Source of the DNA: Streptantibioticus ferralitis
GTDB taxonomy: Bacteria; Actinomycetota; Actinomycetes; Streptomycetales; Streptomycetaceae
Assembly (NCBI RefSeq): GCF_029223525.1
Contig: NZ_JARHTQ010000010.1
Span: 186,001-250,000, forward strand
Direction: 5' to 3'
Length of the DNA stretch: 64,000 nucleotides
Under the pieces are notes generated by a model. It saw only the letters and a program-made list of their open reading frames with translations, ran no database searches and was not told where the DNA came from. Numbering within the stretch: the stretch's first letter is position 1; every line of letters begins with the position of its first letter. Below are positions 25,567 to 34,732 of the stretch, one piece after another. The translations under genes and the position numbers were made by a program.

Positions 25567-28371
25567 ATGGCGAGGAGCGCCGCGACGTTGCGGTGGACGG
25601 GTCGCCTAGTAGGGAAGTTACTCGAACGTAAGGTCGAATTGCGGGGCGTGGAGATGGCCCTGGCGGAATTGTGTGGGCCGCCGCAGGAGAGTCTCGGGGC
25701 TCGGGAGGGCGGTTTACTCCTCTTCGCCGGGTCGGCCGGGGTGGGTAAGACGGCCGTGTTGGGTGAGGCGCGGCGCCGGGCTGCGGCTCACGGGTGCATG
25801 GTGCTATGGGCGCGGGGCTGTCAGCAGCGGGCGTGCACGCCGTTCCATGTCGTGCGGGAGTTGTTTCAGCCGTTCTTCGCCGCCGTGGGGGAAGCGGAGG
25901 CGCGGACCATGCTGGGCTGCTGGTTCGACATCCTCGGCTCGGCACTGGGTTTGACGCTTCCGGAAGCCGGCCCGCCGCCGGACCCGCAGGGGGTGCAGGA
26001 CGGTCTGGACTGGGTGGTCACCCACCTGTCGGCACGGCGGGCTCCGGTGGTGTTGGTGGTGGACGATGCGCACTGGGCGGACGGCGAGTCGCTGGACTGG
26101 CTAGCCGGGTTCGTAGCGCGCGTCGACGAGTTGCCGATGCTGGTGATCCTTGCCTACCGCCCCGATGAGCGACCCGCGGTCAGCTCGAGGCTTCGGGAGT
26201 TGGCCGCGCGGCATGGTTCACGCCCGTACGATCTCGCGCCGCTCACCGAGGAGGCGGCGGGCCTGCTGCTGAGCGAGTGGTTGGGCGTTGAGGTGGATGA
26301 GGCGTTTCGCCGGGAATGCTGGGCACTGACCGCAGGCAATCCGTTCGAGACCATCGAGCTCGCCGCCGCTTTCCGCGAGCGGAGCTTGACGCCCGATGCG
26401 GAGCAGATCTGCCATCTACGCAGCCTGGCTGCCCGCATCAAGGGCACCGGTTTCGTCGAAAGCATCCGCCGACTCGGCCCAGCGGCCGTCCGGTTCACGT
26501 GGGCCGCCGCCGTGCTCGGCACCGGCACCTCCCCCCAACTCGTGGCAGATGTGGCCGCACTGGCCCCGCTCGAGGCCCGGGATGCCGCCGAACAGCTGTG
26601 CCGTGCGCGAGTTCTGACCACCGCCACGGATGGCCTGGCACAGGGGTCCGCGGAAGACAGCCTGGAGTTCCGGCATCCGCTGATCGCCACCGCGGTGTAT
26701 CAAGCGATCCCCGCAGCCATGCGTGTGGCCCTGCACGGACGGGCGGCCCAGCTCGCCCTCGACGCCGGGCACGGCGCCACGGCCGCCGCGCGCCACCTGT
26801 TGGAAACGCACCCCGACGGCGACCCGGCCACCGTTCAGTGCCTGCGGGACGCGGCCCGTGAGGCGCTGCTCAGCGGCGCACCGGACGCTGCCCGGCGCTT
26901 CCTCGCCCGTGCCCTGCGGGAACCGCCGCCGCCCGAGATACAGGCCGCGATTCTGTTCGAATTTGGCCGCTGCGACCTGCCCACCGACCCCGCGGCCGCC
27001 GTCAGACGTCTCACGGCGGCCCTGGCAGCACCCCAGTGCGACCCTGCGCTGCGCGAGGCCGTGGTATACCGACTGGCTCAGGCACTCGCCCACAACGACC
27101 GGCTGCCCGACGCCGTCGATCTGGTCGCCGCCGAGGCCCGCCGCACCAACAGCCCGGCCACCCGGCTGCGGATGCGGGCCGAGCACCTGCTGTGGGATCG
27201 GTTCCGCGTGGACGCGGAGGACGTGCACGGCCGCTCGCGACGGCTGGCCAGGCTCGCCGAACGGTTGGACGGGCGCCATCGAGCCGAGCAGCACATCCTG
27301 GGCCTGCGGGCCGCCGACGCCGTCATGCGCGCCGAACCCGTCGACGTGGCCCTGACCTATGCGGACAAGGCCCTCGCGCCGGGCATCGCATGGGCAGACG
27401 AGGACTGGGGCTTCGAGGTACCCGTCATCGTCGCGCTCGTGTACATGATGTGCGACCAACCCGCCCGCGCCGAGGAACTCTTCACCCAAGCCATCACCGA
27501 ATTCGAACGGCACGGCTGGCGCGGATCCCCCCTGTCCCTCGCCCACACCCTGCTCGGCTACGTCTACTACCGCACGGGGCGGCTCGACCAGGCCGAGGAC
27601 TGCGTTCGCGCCGGGCAGAACCTCGCCGACCGCGTCAGCGGACAGGTACCGGCCCAACGCTACGCGGCCGGCTGCCTGTTGCAGGTCCTGCTAGCCCGCG
27701 GACGCATCGACGAAGCCCAGGCCGTCGCCGCACAGCTCACCAAAGCCCAACCACGCTCAGCGACCGGGGTCCTCCCGGACATGCAAGCCGCACTTGGCCA
27801 ACTCCTCCTCGCAAGCGGGCAGACCACACAGGCCGAAACCCTCCTGAGCCAGATCGGACGGACCCTGGAGGACCTCGGCATGCACAACCCCGCCTGGTGC
27901 CGCTGGCAACTCGACCTCGCCCTCGCCCGAGCCGCTCACCCCGACCGTGCCCGAACCACCGCGCAGACCGCACTCGCCCGCGCCCGCGCCTTCGGCACCC
28001 CCAGCGCCATCGGCCGCGCCCTACACGTCACCGCCCAACTGTCCGACGACGATCAAGCCCAGCCCCTGCTAGCCGCAGCCATCGACCACCTGGAGCGCTC
28101 CCCTGCCCGCTACGAACTGGCCTGCGCCCTGATCGACCACGGCGGACTACTGCTGCGGGCCGGGCGCCTGCCCGAGGCAGCCCAGCAAATGACCTCCGGT
28201 ATCGAAACCGCCACCGGCTGCGGTGCAGACCACCTCGCCGAACACGCCCGCACCACACTCACCAACGGCCTCACACACGCGGGCCACTACCCGCATGTAA
28301 CCACCGCACCCGTCTCACCTCCTGCGTCGCGACCGTCTCCGGGAAGCCGACGCGGACGGAGCCAAGAGTAG
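25567..28371 (+). CDS. Large AAA+ ATPase of the LAL (MalT/LuxR) regulator type, lacking the C-terminal HTH
   Basis: A 934-residue protein. The N-terminal NTPase has Walker A GSAGVGKTAVL (near residue 55) and Walker B VVLVVDDAHWAD (near residue 168), followed by TPR-like helical repeats over about 550 residues (for example HTLLGYVYYRTGRLDQAEDC). LAL regulators normally end with a LuxR-type HTH of about 60 residues (LTPxExxVxxLxAxGxxNxEIA). Here the protein ends in a Pro/Ser/Arg tail, SPPASRPSPGSRRGRSQE, with no HTH. It therefore may not bind DNA. ATG 25567 has GGGGGTG at fitting spacing; ATG 25531 is possible. Confidence 0.85.
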   Translation: MARSAATLRWTGRLVGKLLERKVELRGVEMALAELCGPPQESLGAREGGLLLFAGSAGVGKTAVLGEARRRAAAHGCMVLWARGCQQRACTPFHVVRELFQPFFAAVGEAEARTMLGCWFDILGSALGLTLPEAGPPPDPQGVQDGLDWVVTHLSARRAPVVLVVDDAHWADGESLDWLAGFVARVDELPMLVILAYRPDERPAVSSRLRELAARHGSRPYDLAPLTEEAAGLLLSEWLGVEVDEAFRRECWALTAGNPFETIELAAAFRERSLTPDAEQICHLRSLAARIKGTGFVESIRRLGPAAVRFTWAAAVLGTGTSPQLVADVAALAPLEARDAAEQLCRARVLTTATDGLAQGSAEDSLEFRHPLIATAVYQAIPAAMRVALHGRAAQLALDAGHGATAAARHLLETHPDGDPATVQCLRDAAREALLSGAPDAARRFLARALREPPPPEIQAAILFEFGRCDLPTDPAAAVRRLTAALAAPQCDPALREAVVYRLAQALAHNDRLPDAVDLVAAEARRTNSPATRLRMRAEHLLWDRFRVDAEDVHGRSRRLARLAERLDGRHRAEQHILGLRAADAVMRAEPVDVALTYADKALAPGIAWADEDWGFEVPVIVALVYMMCDQPARAEELFTQAITEFERHGWRGSPLSLAHTLLGYVYYRTGRLDQAEDCVRAGQNLADRVSGQVPAQRYAAGCLLQVLLARGRIDEAQAVAAQLTKAQPRSATGVLPDMQAALGQLLLASGQTTQAETLLSQIGRTLEDLGMHNPAWCRWQLDLALARAAHPDRARTTAQTALARARAFGTPSAIGRALHVTAQLSDDDQAQPLLAAAIDHLERSPARYELACALIDHGGLLLRAGRLPEAAQQMTSGIETATGCGADHLAEHARTTLTNGLTHAGHYPHVTTAPVSPPASRPSPGSRRGRSQE

Positions 28372-28640
28372 GAGTGACATGAATTGGATGGCGGCCTGAA
28401 CATGGGAGACATCTGATGACCACGATGACTGCCCGTCTGATCGAGGTTGCTGACAGTGTGTCGGTTGACCAGGCAGGCGCGGCCTTCGACGGTGGCAGCA
28501 TGGGGACCGTCTCGCCTAACGGGCTCAGCCGCGAGTTGCTGGACCACCTGGCCGCGCCGGCCGCGGACCGGGTCCGTGTCGCAACGTGCGCGGGCCCTTC
28601 GACGTCACACGGCCGCCGTCGCCACGGATGTCCTGGCCGA
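28372..28640. other. Intergenic stretch downstream of the LAL gene
   Basis: A frame from ATG 28416 begins MTTMTARLIEVADSVSVDQA and looks mildly protein-like for 50 residues, then becomes antisense to the phospholipase gene. It is unassigned. No LuxR HTH is found in any frame, so the missing domain was not simply frameshifted. Confidence 0.4.
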
Positions 28641-30722
28641 TCAGTCCTTTCCGGCAGTGGCGATCCGGCCGGCGTAGCGCTGCGTCCAGGTGGTGTCGGT
28701 GTTGACGGTGACGACCACGTCGTAGTAGCCCTCCTGGGTCGGCCACATGACGACCCTCGTCTTGCCGTGGTCCACCGTGACCTTCTGGGTACGGCCAAGG
28801 TAGTCACTAGCGGTGAGCGTGTAGTGCACCGGCTTGGTGCCGTCGTTGTGCAACGTGAGCTTCACCTGAGCCTCGTGCTTGGTGCCCTCGCCCTTCAGCA
28901 GGTCGACATCCACGCGCGGCAGGCCACCGTCCCTCTTTCCAGCGGGCGCGACCTGGCCGGCGAAGGAGCGCACAAAGCCGTCGTTGGAGTAGATCGAGAA
29001 CGCGTACTTGCCGTCGGTGGCCTTGGCGTCCCAGGTGTACTCGCGCGGCTTGCGCGCGGTGACGGTGAACGGCGTGCTGGAGAACGCCTGGTACTTGTCG
29101 GGGAAGACCTGGAAGCTCAAGGCCTTGTCCTTCGGGCCGCCGGTCAGGGTCATCCTGGCGGTGACCGTCCCCGACGCGCGGTCCTCCGAGATCGTCGCGT
29201 GCGGATGGAAGCTCAGCGGGCGCGCTTTCATGTGGTCGGCGGCGATGGACACCGACTGCTCGGCGAGCGGGTCCGGGAAGGTGGCCGGCCCCGGTTGCGG
29301 GTAGGCGAAGTCGAGCGCGCTGGTCAGGTCGCCCGCGATCGAGCGCCGCCAGTCGCTGATGTTGGGGCAGCGGAACGGCTTGCCGAGGTGGGCCGCCCAG
29401 GTCTCGAGGAACTTGATCGTCGAGGTGTGGTCGAAGACCTCCGAGGCGACGTACCCGCCGCGGGTCCACGGCGAGACCAGCAGCATCGGCACCCGCGGAC
29501 CGAAGCCGAGCGGGTAGTCGCCGACGTACTCGCCCGCCGTGCCCGGCTCAGGCCACGGCGGCAGCACGTGGTCGAACTTCCCATCGTTCTCGTCGTAGTT
29601 GAGGATGAAGAGGGTGTGGTTCCAGATATCGGGGTTGCTCTGCAGGATGTCGAGCACCTTCTTGACGTAGCGCTCGCCGTGCAGGGTGTCCGCGCTCGGG
29701 TGCTCGGACCAGCCGTACGGCGCCACGATCCAGGAGACTGCCGGCAGCGGGTGTTCCGCGCCCGGCTGGCAGGCGTCATGGAGGTTTTTGAGGACCGCGT
29801 CGAGGTTCTCATCGGAGTCGTTGTTCGGCGAGGTCATGCCGGAGTAGTACGTGGCGTTGCCGCGCCAGATCAGCCCGGTGCCGGGCCGCAGCTTCGGGTC
29901 GTCGGCGCTCAGCCCCTCCGGGTCGAACCCCTTGAAGTACTTCAGCTCGTTGTCGCCGTAGTCGCCGACCCAGGTGCTGATGTAACCCTGTCGCCCGTTG
30001 CCGCTGTTGTCGGAGTAGAGCCGCCAGTCGATGCCGACCTGCTGGAGTTGCTCGGCCACCGTGATCCAGGGACGGGAGTAGTTGGACTCATCGATGTTGC
30101 CCGTCTCGCTGTTGGCGGTACCGCTCCACAGGTACTTTCGATTGGGGTCGGTCGGCCCGAACTCAGAGCAGAAGTTCTGGTCGGCGATGGTGTACTGGGC
30201 GGCGACCGAGTGATAGAAGCCCATGTAGGCGTCGCTGTGGTGGTTCATGCAGCTGGCGCCGTTGTGCTGCACCCACAGATCCCACTTACGATGGTCGACG
30301 TTGCCCCAGGCTCCGTGGTCGTTGCCCCAGGTGCCGTCGTCGACCTGTGGGGTGACGATTTTGCCGCTGCCGTCCTTCTGCTGGAAGACGGTAGTGCCGT
30401 CCTGGAACCGCAGCGCCTGCTTGTCGTTGAAGCCGCGTACGCCGGGGAACGTGCCGAAGTAGTGGTCGAGGGACCGGTTCTCCTGCATCAGGATCACGAC
30501 ATGCTTCAGGTCGGACATGTTGCCCTTGAAGCCCTTCGGCAAGACGTGCCTTGGCTTCGGAGCGGCGTACGCGCCGCCCGCCCCGGCGGTCCCGCCGAGC
30601 ACCAGCGTCCCGGCGGCGACCCCCGCTCCCTGGAGGAACCGACGGCGGGTGGTGCCGGTCGTCGTCTCGGGTCCGTCGCCGAGCTCGGACTCGGGCGTCG
30701 AGGTGATCGGATCGGGGGCCAT
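28641..30722 (-). CDS. Tat-exported phosphocholine-type phospholipase C
   Basis: A 693-residue secreted enzyme hydrolysing phosphatidylcholine-like lipids. The Tat signal is TTRRRFLQGAGVAAGTLVLG. The catalytic phosphoesterase domain (residues about 60-470) has KHVVILMQENRSLDHYFGTF, HNGASCMNHHSDAYMGFYH, SEFGPTDPNRKYLWSGTANS and LNYDENDGKFDHVLPP, all family hallmarks. Two C-terminal DUF756-type beta domains follow (SFHPHATISEDRASGTVTAR; GLPRVDVDLLKGEGTKHEAQ). Length is normal. ATG 30722 is followed by a short acidic stretch before the twin Arg. Phosphate control is common for such genes but no PHO box was identified by eye. Confidence 0.95.
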   Translation of the reverse strand: MAPDPITSTPESELGDGPETTTGTTRRRFLQGAGVAAGTLVLGGTAGAGGAYAAPKPRHVLPKGFKGNMSDLKHVVILMQENRSLDHYFGTFPGVRGFNDKQALRFQDGTTVFQQKDGSGKIVTPQVDDGTWGNDHGAWGNVDHRKWDLWVQHNGASCMNHHSDAYMGFYHSVAAQYTIADQNFCSEFGPTDPNRKYLWSGTANSETGNIDESNYSRPWITVAEQLQQVGIDWRLYSDNSGNGRQGYISTWVGDYGDNELKYFKGFDPEGLSADDPKLRPGTGLIWRGNATYYSGMTSPNNDSDENLDAVLKNLHDACQPGAEHPLPAVSWIVAPYGWSEHPSADTLHGERYVKKVLDILQSNPDIWNHTLFILNYDENDGKFDHVLPPWPEPGTAGEYVGDYPLGFGPRVPMLLVSPWTRGGYVASEVFDHTSTIKFLETWAAHLGKPFRCPNISDWRRSIAGDLTSALDFAYPQPGPATFPDPLAEQSVSIAADHMKARPLSFHPHATISEDRASGTVTARMTLTGGPKDKALSFQVFPDKYQAFSSTPFTVTARKPREYTWDAKATDGKYAFSIYSNDGFVRSFAGQVAPAGKRDGGLPRVDVDLLKGEGTKHEAQVKLTLHNDGTKPVHYTLTASDYLGRTQKVTVDHGKTRVVMWPTQEGYYDVVVTVNTDTTWTQRYAGRIATAGKD

Positions 30723-30930
30723 GGAAACTCCTCACATGGGCGTGGATAGTCGGGGCTGGGTGCTGCGGCTCGCTCATCGAAGCGAGTGGACACCAACTCC
30801 GTGTGAACTCCGGCCGAGCGATTATCAGCAGGACATCGACTGCGAGGTTTTCAACTTCTGTGTGTATGTGGTGGGGTGCGCCCTTCACGACAGCCGTAAG
30901 TCGTGATCTTCATTGCGTTGTTGGGCAGAG

Positions 30931-32470
30931 TCAGCCGCCGGGATGAGGACAGCCACCGGATGGCGATGATGTGTGACGACTTATCAGGACGCGGCGGCTG
31001 CGGCGCTGACATAACGCATGGACAAGTTGGTTCGGCCGACACCCAGCGGCCAGGAACGTGCTGGTCAGTGCCCTGCGGCGGCGCAACAGGGCTGCCAGGA
31101 GTCGGTGGAAGTGGTCCAGGCTGCTGGTTTGCGGGTGAAGGTAGCTGCGCGGGCGGTGGAAGCACCGCTGGAAAGCCGCCTCGGCCAGGGCGTCCCAGTA
31201 CGGTTGCGAGACCGCCACCAACCGTTCGAGGGCAGACCGTGACATGCCGCTCAGGGGCCGGATCCGTGAGCATCGTGGTCAGGGCCGGCGGTGTCGATCG
31301 AGGTGATCGCTCCAATGGGATGTCGTACCAGCCGTTCTCGGCGATCGGTTGGTAGTTGGTCACGCCGGGGGCGGCCTGGTCCTCGATGGGTCAGCCGCAG
31401 CGGCCGATGGATTCCGCCGGGCGCTTGCGACCGCTCAGGACGTCCTGGTGGGTCAGTTCCTCGTGACCGAGCAGATGTCTGCGCTCCCGGATGCCTATCT
31501 GCGGTCCGGTTTCCACCAGATGGGCGTCCTGCCAGCCGTCCAGGTGCTCGCGGAACGCGTGCAGGTGCTCCCATGCCTTACGGCGGGCACTGATCTCATC
31601 CCTGGTCAGCGCCTCGGCGTCGAGCGCGTCCGTCCGCTGATCGACGGTGAGGAGGAAGACCGGCTCGGTCACCGGCAGGCGCACGGTGATGCCGTGATCA
31701 CGGGCGAACCGGATACCGGTCTTCTCGGTGTGGGCTTCGAGCGCGGCCCGGATGCCCCTAGCGGACAGGTCGGCGTCGGAGGTGATGTTCGCCAGTCGAC
31801 ACACCAGCGTGCCGGTCTGGCGTTGGCCGTCGGGGACGACGAGCAGGCCCGCACCGACGGCGGCGAGCAGTGCGCCGTCGCCGCTCGCGTCGACGAACGC
31901 GTCGGCGGTGATGCGCTCGTTGCCGCCGCGGCTGTTGTTCACGATGTCGCTCACCAGCCCCTGCTGGTCGCGGGTCGCATCGACCACGGTGCTGTGCAGG
32001 CGCACGTTTACGCCTGCCTGCGTGTCGATCTCGTCGTAGACGAGCTTGGTGGTGTCCAGATCGAGCAGCACGAAGTGGTTGCCGGTCCAACCGACGTTCA
32101 GTCCCGCGTCGTGATCGACGCTGACGGTCTTCTCAGCCAGCGATCGGGTCGCGTCCCCGTTCGCAGAGGTTGCGGCCAGCTCCTGGTAGACGCCGCGTCG
32201 CCTGAGCCGCAACAGGATCTCGGCTCCGACCCCGGCGACGACTTGCTCGCGGTGCTGGTCGAAGAAGCCGCAGAAGGTGAGCACGGAGCTGGTGGTCGCC
32301 GCGCCGCCGAGGGACGGGTGTGGCGCGGGACGACGACCGGCCATGCCAGTAGGGGGCCGTCGACGGCTGCGCGCTCCGCACGGAGCCCGGCCACAACGGC
32401 AAGGGATGCGGGCACGACCCTGACTGGATCGGCCGCCGAATTGCCCAGTACCCGGTCGGTGTTCGCCATC
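30931..32470 (-). pseudogene. FAD-dependent oxidoreductase (FAD_oxidored type), multiply broken
   Basis: The main frame (31391-32400) has GGAATTSSVLTFCGFFDQHR, NHFVLLDLDTTKLVYDEIDT and DAFVDASGDGALLAAVGAGL, typical of the FAD_oxidored family. The GxGxxG loop at the N-terminus is not readable and the frame differs there. At 31391-31393 a TGA sits where homologues have Trp: GRCG-stop-PIEDQAAPGVTNYQPIAE continues in the same frame. After WYDIP the sequence diverges; a scrap like AGRWVSAEPTCPCVMSA near 31040 may be its far end. The protein cannot be functional. Confidence 0.7.
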
Positions 32471-32481
32471 CGTCACTCGAC

Positions 32482-32790
32482 TTACTCCGCTGTGAGCGTT
32501 CGCAGTACGCCCTCCAAGACATGCGGGAAGTATTGGAACGCCTCCTCCCGCAGCGACACGAAGCAGCGCGTGCCTTCCAGCCGGTGCCGGGTCAGCCCCG
32601 CCTCGCGGAGCGTCTTCATGTGGTGGCTCAGGGTGGACGACCCCACCTCTACCTCGAAGTCCTCGCGCGGATGCTCCTTGCGATCCGCGACCACCGCCAC
32701 GATCCGCAGTCGCACTGGATCCCCCAGGGCCGAGAGGACTCGGGCGAGTGGGATTGCCCCAAGGTCGGGGTGGTCGGGTTGACGAGGCAT
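32482..32790 (-). CDS. ArsR-family transcriptional regulator
   Basis: A small winged-helix repressor of 102 residues: LARVLSALGDPVRLRIVAVV, then VEVGSSTLSHHMKTLREAGL, the recognition helix. It lacks the Cys pairs of metal sensors. ATG 32790 is chosen because the longer start at 32811 lies inside the operator palindrome. It is divergent from the muconolactone-isomerase-like gene; the palindrome at 32803-32839 covers both promoters, so it probably represses both. Confidence 0.9.
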   Translation of the reverse strand: MPRQPDHPDLGAIPLARVLSALGDPVRLRIVAVVADRKEHPREDFEVEVGSSTLSHHMKTLREAGLTRHRLEGTRCFVSLREEAFQYFPHVLEGVLRTLTAE

Positions 32791-32802
32791 GCGACTAGCG
32801 TA

Positions 32803-32839
32803 CCCTTTCATCGATGTTCGACGAATATCGATGAAAGGG
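32803..32839. promoter_or_regulatory. 37-bp near-perfect palindrome, ArsR operator
   Basis: CCCTTTCATCGAT...ATCGATGAAAGGG: 17 of 18 base pairs match around a single central base. It lies between divergent ArsR and isomerase-like genes, 13 bases from one start and 21 from the other. The inner ATCGAT-type half-sites resemble ArsR-family sites. Such length suggests two dimers or a double site. Confidence 0.85.
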
Positions 32840-32859
32840 CCTCAAGAATGGAGAGGACG

Positions 32860-33156
32860 ATGGACTTTCTGGTGCGCGTCGACGCGTCCCGCGCCTACGA
32901 CCTACCGGCTGACGATCGCAAGGACGTCATCGAACAGGAGCGTGTCCGGGGCCGAGAACTCATGGCCGAGGGCGTACTGCGGCACTTCTGGCGCCTGCCC
33001 GGCAAACGCGCCAACATCGGCGTCTGGACCGTTGCGGACGCAGATGCCCTGGAGGAGGTGCTGGACAGCCTGCCGATCCGGCCCTATGCCGACATCGACG
33101 TCACCCCACTGGCCACCCACCCCATGGTGGCGGCCGCCAAGGCCGCGCACCCCTGA
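32860..33156 (+). CDS. Muconolactone delta-isomerase-like protein
   Basis: A 98-residue ferredoxin-like protein. MDFLVRVDASRAYDLPADDR, RGRELMAEGVLRHFWRLPGK and NIGVWTVADADALEEVLDSL match the MmlI-like family; in beta-ketoadipate degradation this enzyme isomerises muconolactone, but free-standing copies near ArsR genes have unknown substrates. ATG 32860 has GGAGAGG upstream; ATG 32848 overlaps that SD. No catechol pathway genes are nearby, so the classical role is doubtful. Confidence 0.85.
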   Translation: MDFLVRVDASRAYDLPADDRKDVIEQERVRGRELMAEGVLRHFWRLPGKRANIGVWTVADADALEEVLDSLPIRPYADIDVTPLATHPMVAAAKAAHP

Positions 33157-33601
33157 CACCCCCGGCCGGCCGATCCCCGAGGGCCGGTTTCATCGGCGTC
33201 GTGTCTGAGGGCGCTGTGGCAGGAACCGGCCGGGGCTGTAGGAGGCCGCCGGTGCCGCGATCACCTTTGCCGTAGCGCCGAGATGGGTTCCGTCGACCGT
33301 CCGGGCAGTCCTCCGTCACCTTCGATGAGAAGGTTGAGGACACTGCGGTCGGACGAGACGCCCAAAACGCCTCTTTCCTCGTCGGCGAAGGCGACGTGGC
33401 TCGGTCACGAACCGCCGGGCCCCGCACCAGCCACATCCGGCAACATGACCGCACGTCAGACCGCCACTGCACTCGAAGACATGGGTCTAACCAGCGCGGA
33501 TACCAAAGTGCTGCCGGATTACCAACCGTGGCCGTCGCATCCGGCGAGTCCGCCCCGTTACGGCGCACCGCCCCGAGGGGCTGCGTCGCCCCGGGGTGCG
33601 T
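33157..33601. other. Stretch without a recognisable gene
   Basis: A minus-strand phrase HVAFADEERGVLGVSSDRSV followed by LNLLIEGDGGLPG looks protein-like but is short, stops soon and is unassigned. The rest is uninformative. Confidence 0.4.
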
Positions 33602-34636
33602 TCAGCAGGTCTTGAAGACGTAGTCGGCGGACCCCGGAGCGGTCACGTCGCGGTCGCGCAGGACGACTGAGAGCTTGTCCCCCCAGGTCGAGCAGCTCTT
33701 GTGGAAGTCGGCATCGTCGTACTCGATGACGAAGACGCGGTTGGTGTAGGCGTCGGCGAACTTTCCGCACTCGTTGTAGCGGCCGCACTCCTCGGCCACG
33801 GCGAAGTCGAAGCCGATGGTGCCGTGCTGCCCGAGCAGGTCGGCGGTGTTCTTCTGACCTATCGCCAGCCCGTCGGCGTGTGCGCGCTGGACGAGCAGCT
33901 GGGCGAAGGCGGCGTTCTCACCGGCGGTGAGGCGGCCGTCGGAGCGGGTGTAGGAGTCGAGGTTGTCCGGCTCGACGGCCTGGTAGCCCTTGGCGGCACA
34001 GTCGTCGATCCAGCCTCCGACGATCGCGGCGAGCTGGGTCCGTTTGGCGGCGGTCGAGACGTCGAGCAGGGCTTCGTTCCAGTCCTGGTCCATGACGGGG
34101 TTGCCGCCGTCGTTGCGCAGCAGGAGTCCGGGGTGGCCGCTCTGCCACCAGGCCGTGGCGTCGGGCTGGGCCTGGAAGGCGTTGATGTAACAGACGTTGT
34201 ACAAGCCCGCGACGGCCCCGGCGGCGCGGTCACGGGAGACCGCACCGACCCCGGAGGCCGGCCGGTAGGGGCTGCCGATCTGGTAGTCGAAGGTGGTGTG
34301 GGCGGTGGGCGGTACCACCTGCTTTCCCGGCGTGCCAGAGCCAGCCGCACCGGCGGGTGCCGTGGGCGAACCTGCTCCGGGCTTGGATGCCGGGGCGGAG
34401 GGCGTGCCGACGGGCGTGGGGCCCGCGGCGTGGCTGCTGCCAAGTCCGGGGGCACGGGTGACGGCGGAGAGGCCCGGCGAGGAGTGGCGGGACGCCCTGG
34501 CACTCGGCTTCGGTGACTCCATGGCGGCGGAGGCGTCGGTCAGCGCGAACCCGGCGCCCACCGCGCAGACGACCCCGGCTGTCAGGCCGACCACGAGGGC
34601 CTTGCGGCGGAGGAAGGGTGAGGCATGTCCGGGCAT
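33602..34636 (-). CDS. Secreted endo-alpha-1,4-polygalactosaminidase-like protein (GH114)
   Basis: A 344-residue protein with an N-terminal signal-anchor (LRRKALVVGLTAGVVCAVGA), a Ser/Pro/Ala-rich linker (residues about 45-115) and a GH114 barrel: TFDYQIGSPYRPASGVGAVS, YNVCYINAFQAQPDA, DWNEALLDVSTAAKR, VEPDNLDSYTRSDG, FAVAEECGRYNECGKF. It is a paralogue of the protein at 23329. It ends naturally at KTC. ATG 34636 is preferred over 34678. The gene starts 96 bases after the sensor kinase on the same strand and may be part of its operon or regulon. Confidence 0.9.
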   Translation of the reverse strand: MPGHASPFLRRKALVVGLTAGVVCAVGAGFALTDASAAMESPKPSARASRHSSPGLSAVTRAPGLGSSHAAGPTPVGTPSAPASKPGAGSPTAPAGAAGSGTPGKQVVPPTAHTTFDYQIGSPYRPASGVGAVSRDRAAGAVAGLYNVCYINAFQAQPDATAWWQSGHPGLLLRNDGGNPVMDQDWNEALLDVSTAAKRTQLAAIVGGWIDDCAAKGYQAVEPDNLDSYTRSDGRLTAGENAAFAQLLVQRAHADGLAIGQKNTADLLGQHGTIGFDFAVAEECGRYNECGKFADAYTNRVFVIEYDDADFHKSCSTWGDKLSVVLRDRDVTAPGSADYVFKTC

Positions 34637-34732
34637 GTGAACTCCTGGGTGCGTCTGCGGAGCGGGGCTTCGCGTCATCCTGGTCAGCCAGTCGTGAGGA
34701 ATTCGTGAGCCGACCGCCTCCTGTGACGGGGC

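Noticed and set aside
28416..30749. A 777-codon plus-strand open frame
   Set aside because: It is the antisense of the phospholipase C gene, whose Tat signal and catalytic motifs are unmistakable; the plus-strand product is Val/Arg/Gly-rich without motifs.
32860..33156. Assignment to catechol degradation
   Set aside because: No other beta-ketoadipate pathway gene is nearby; only family-level similarity is supported.
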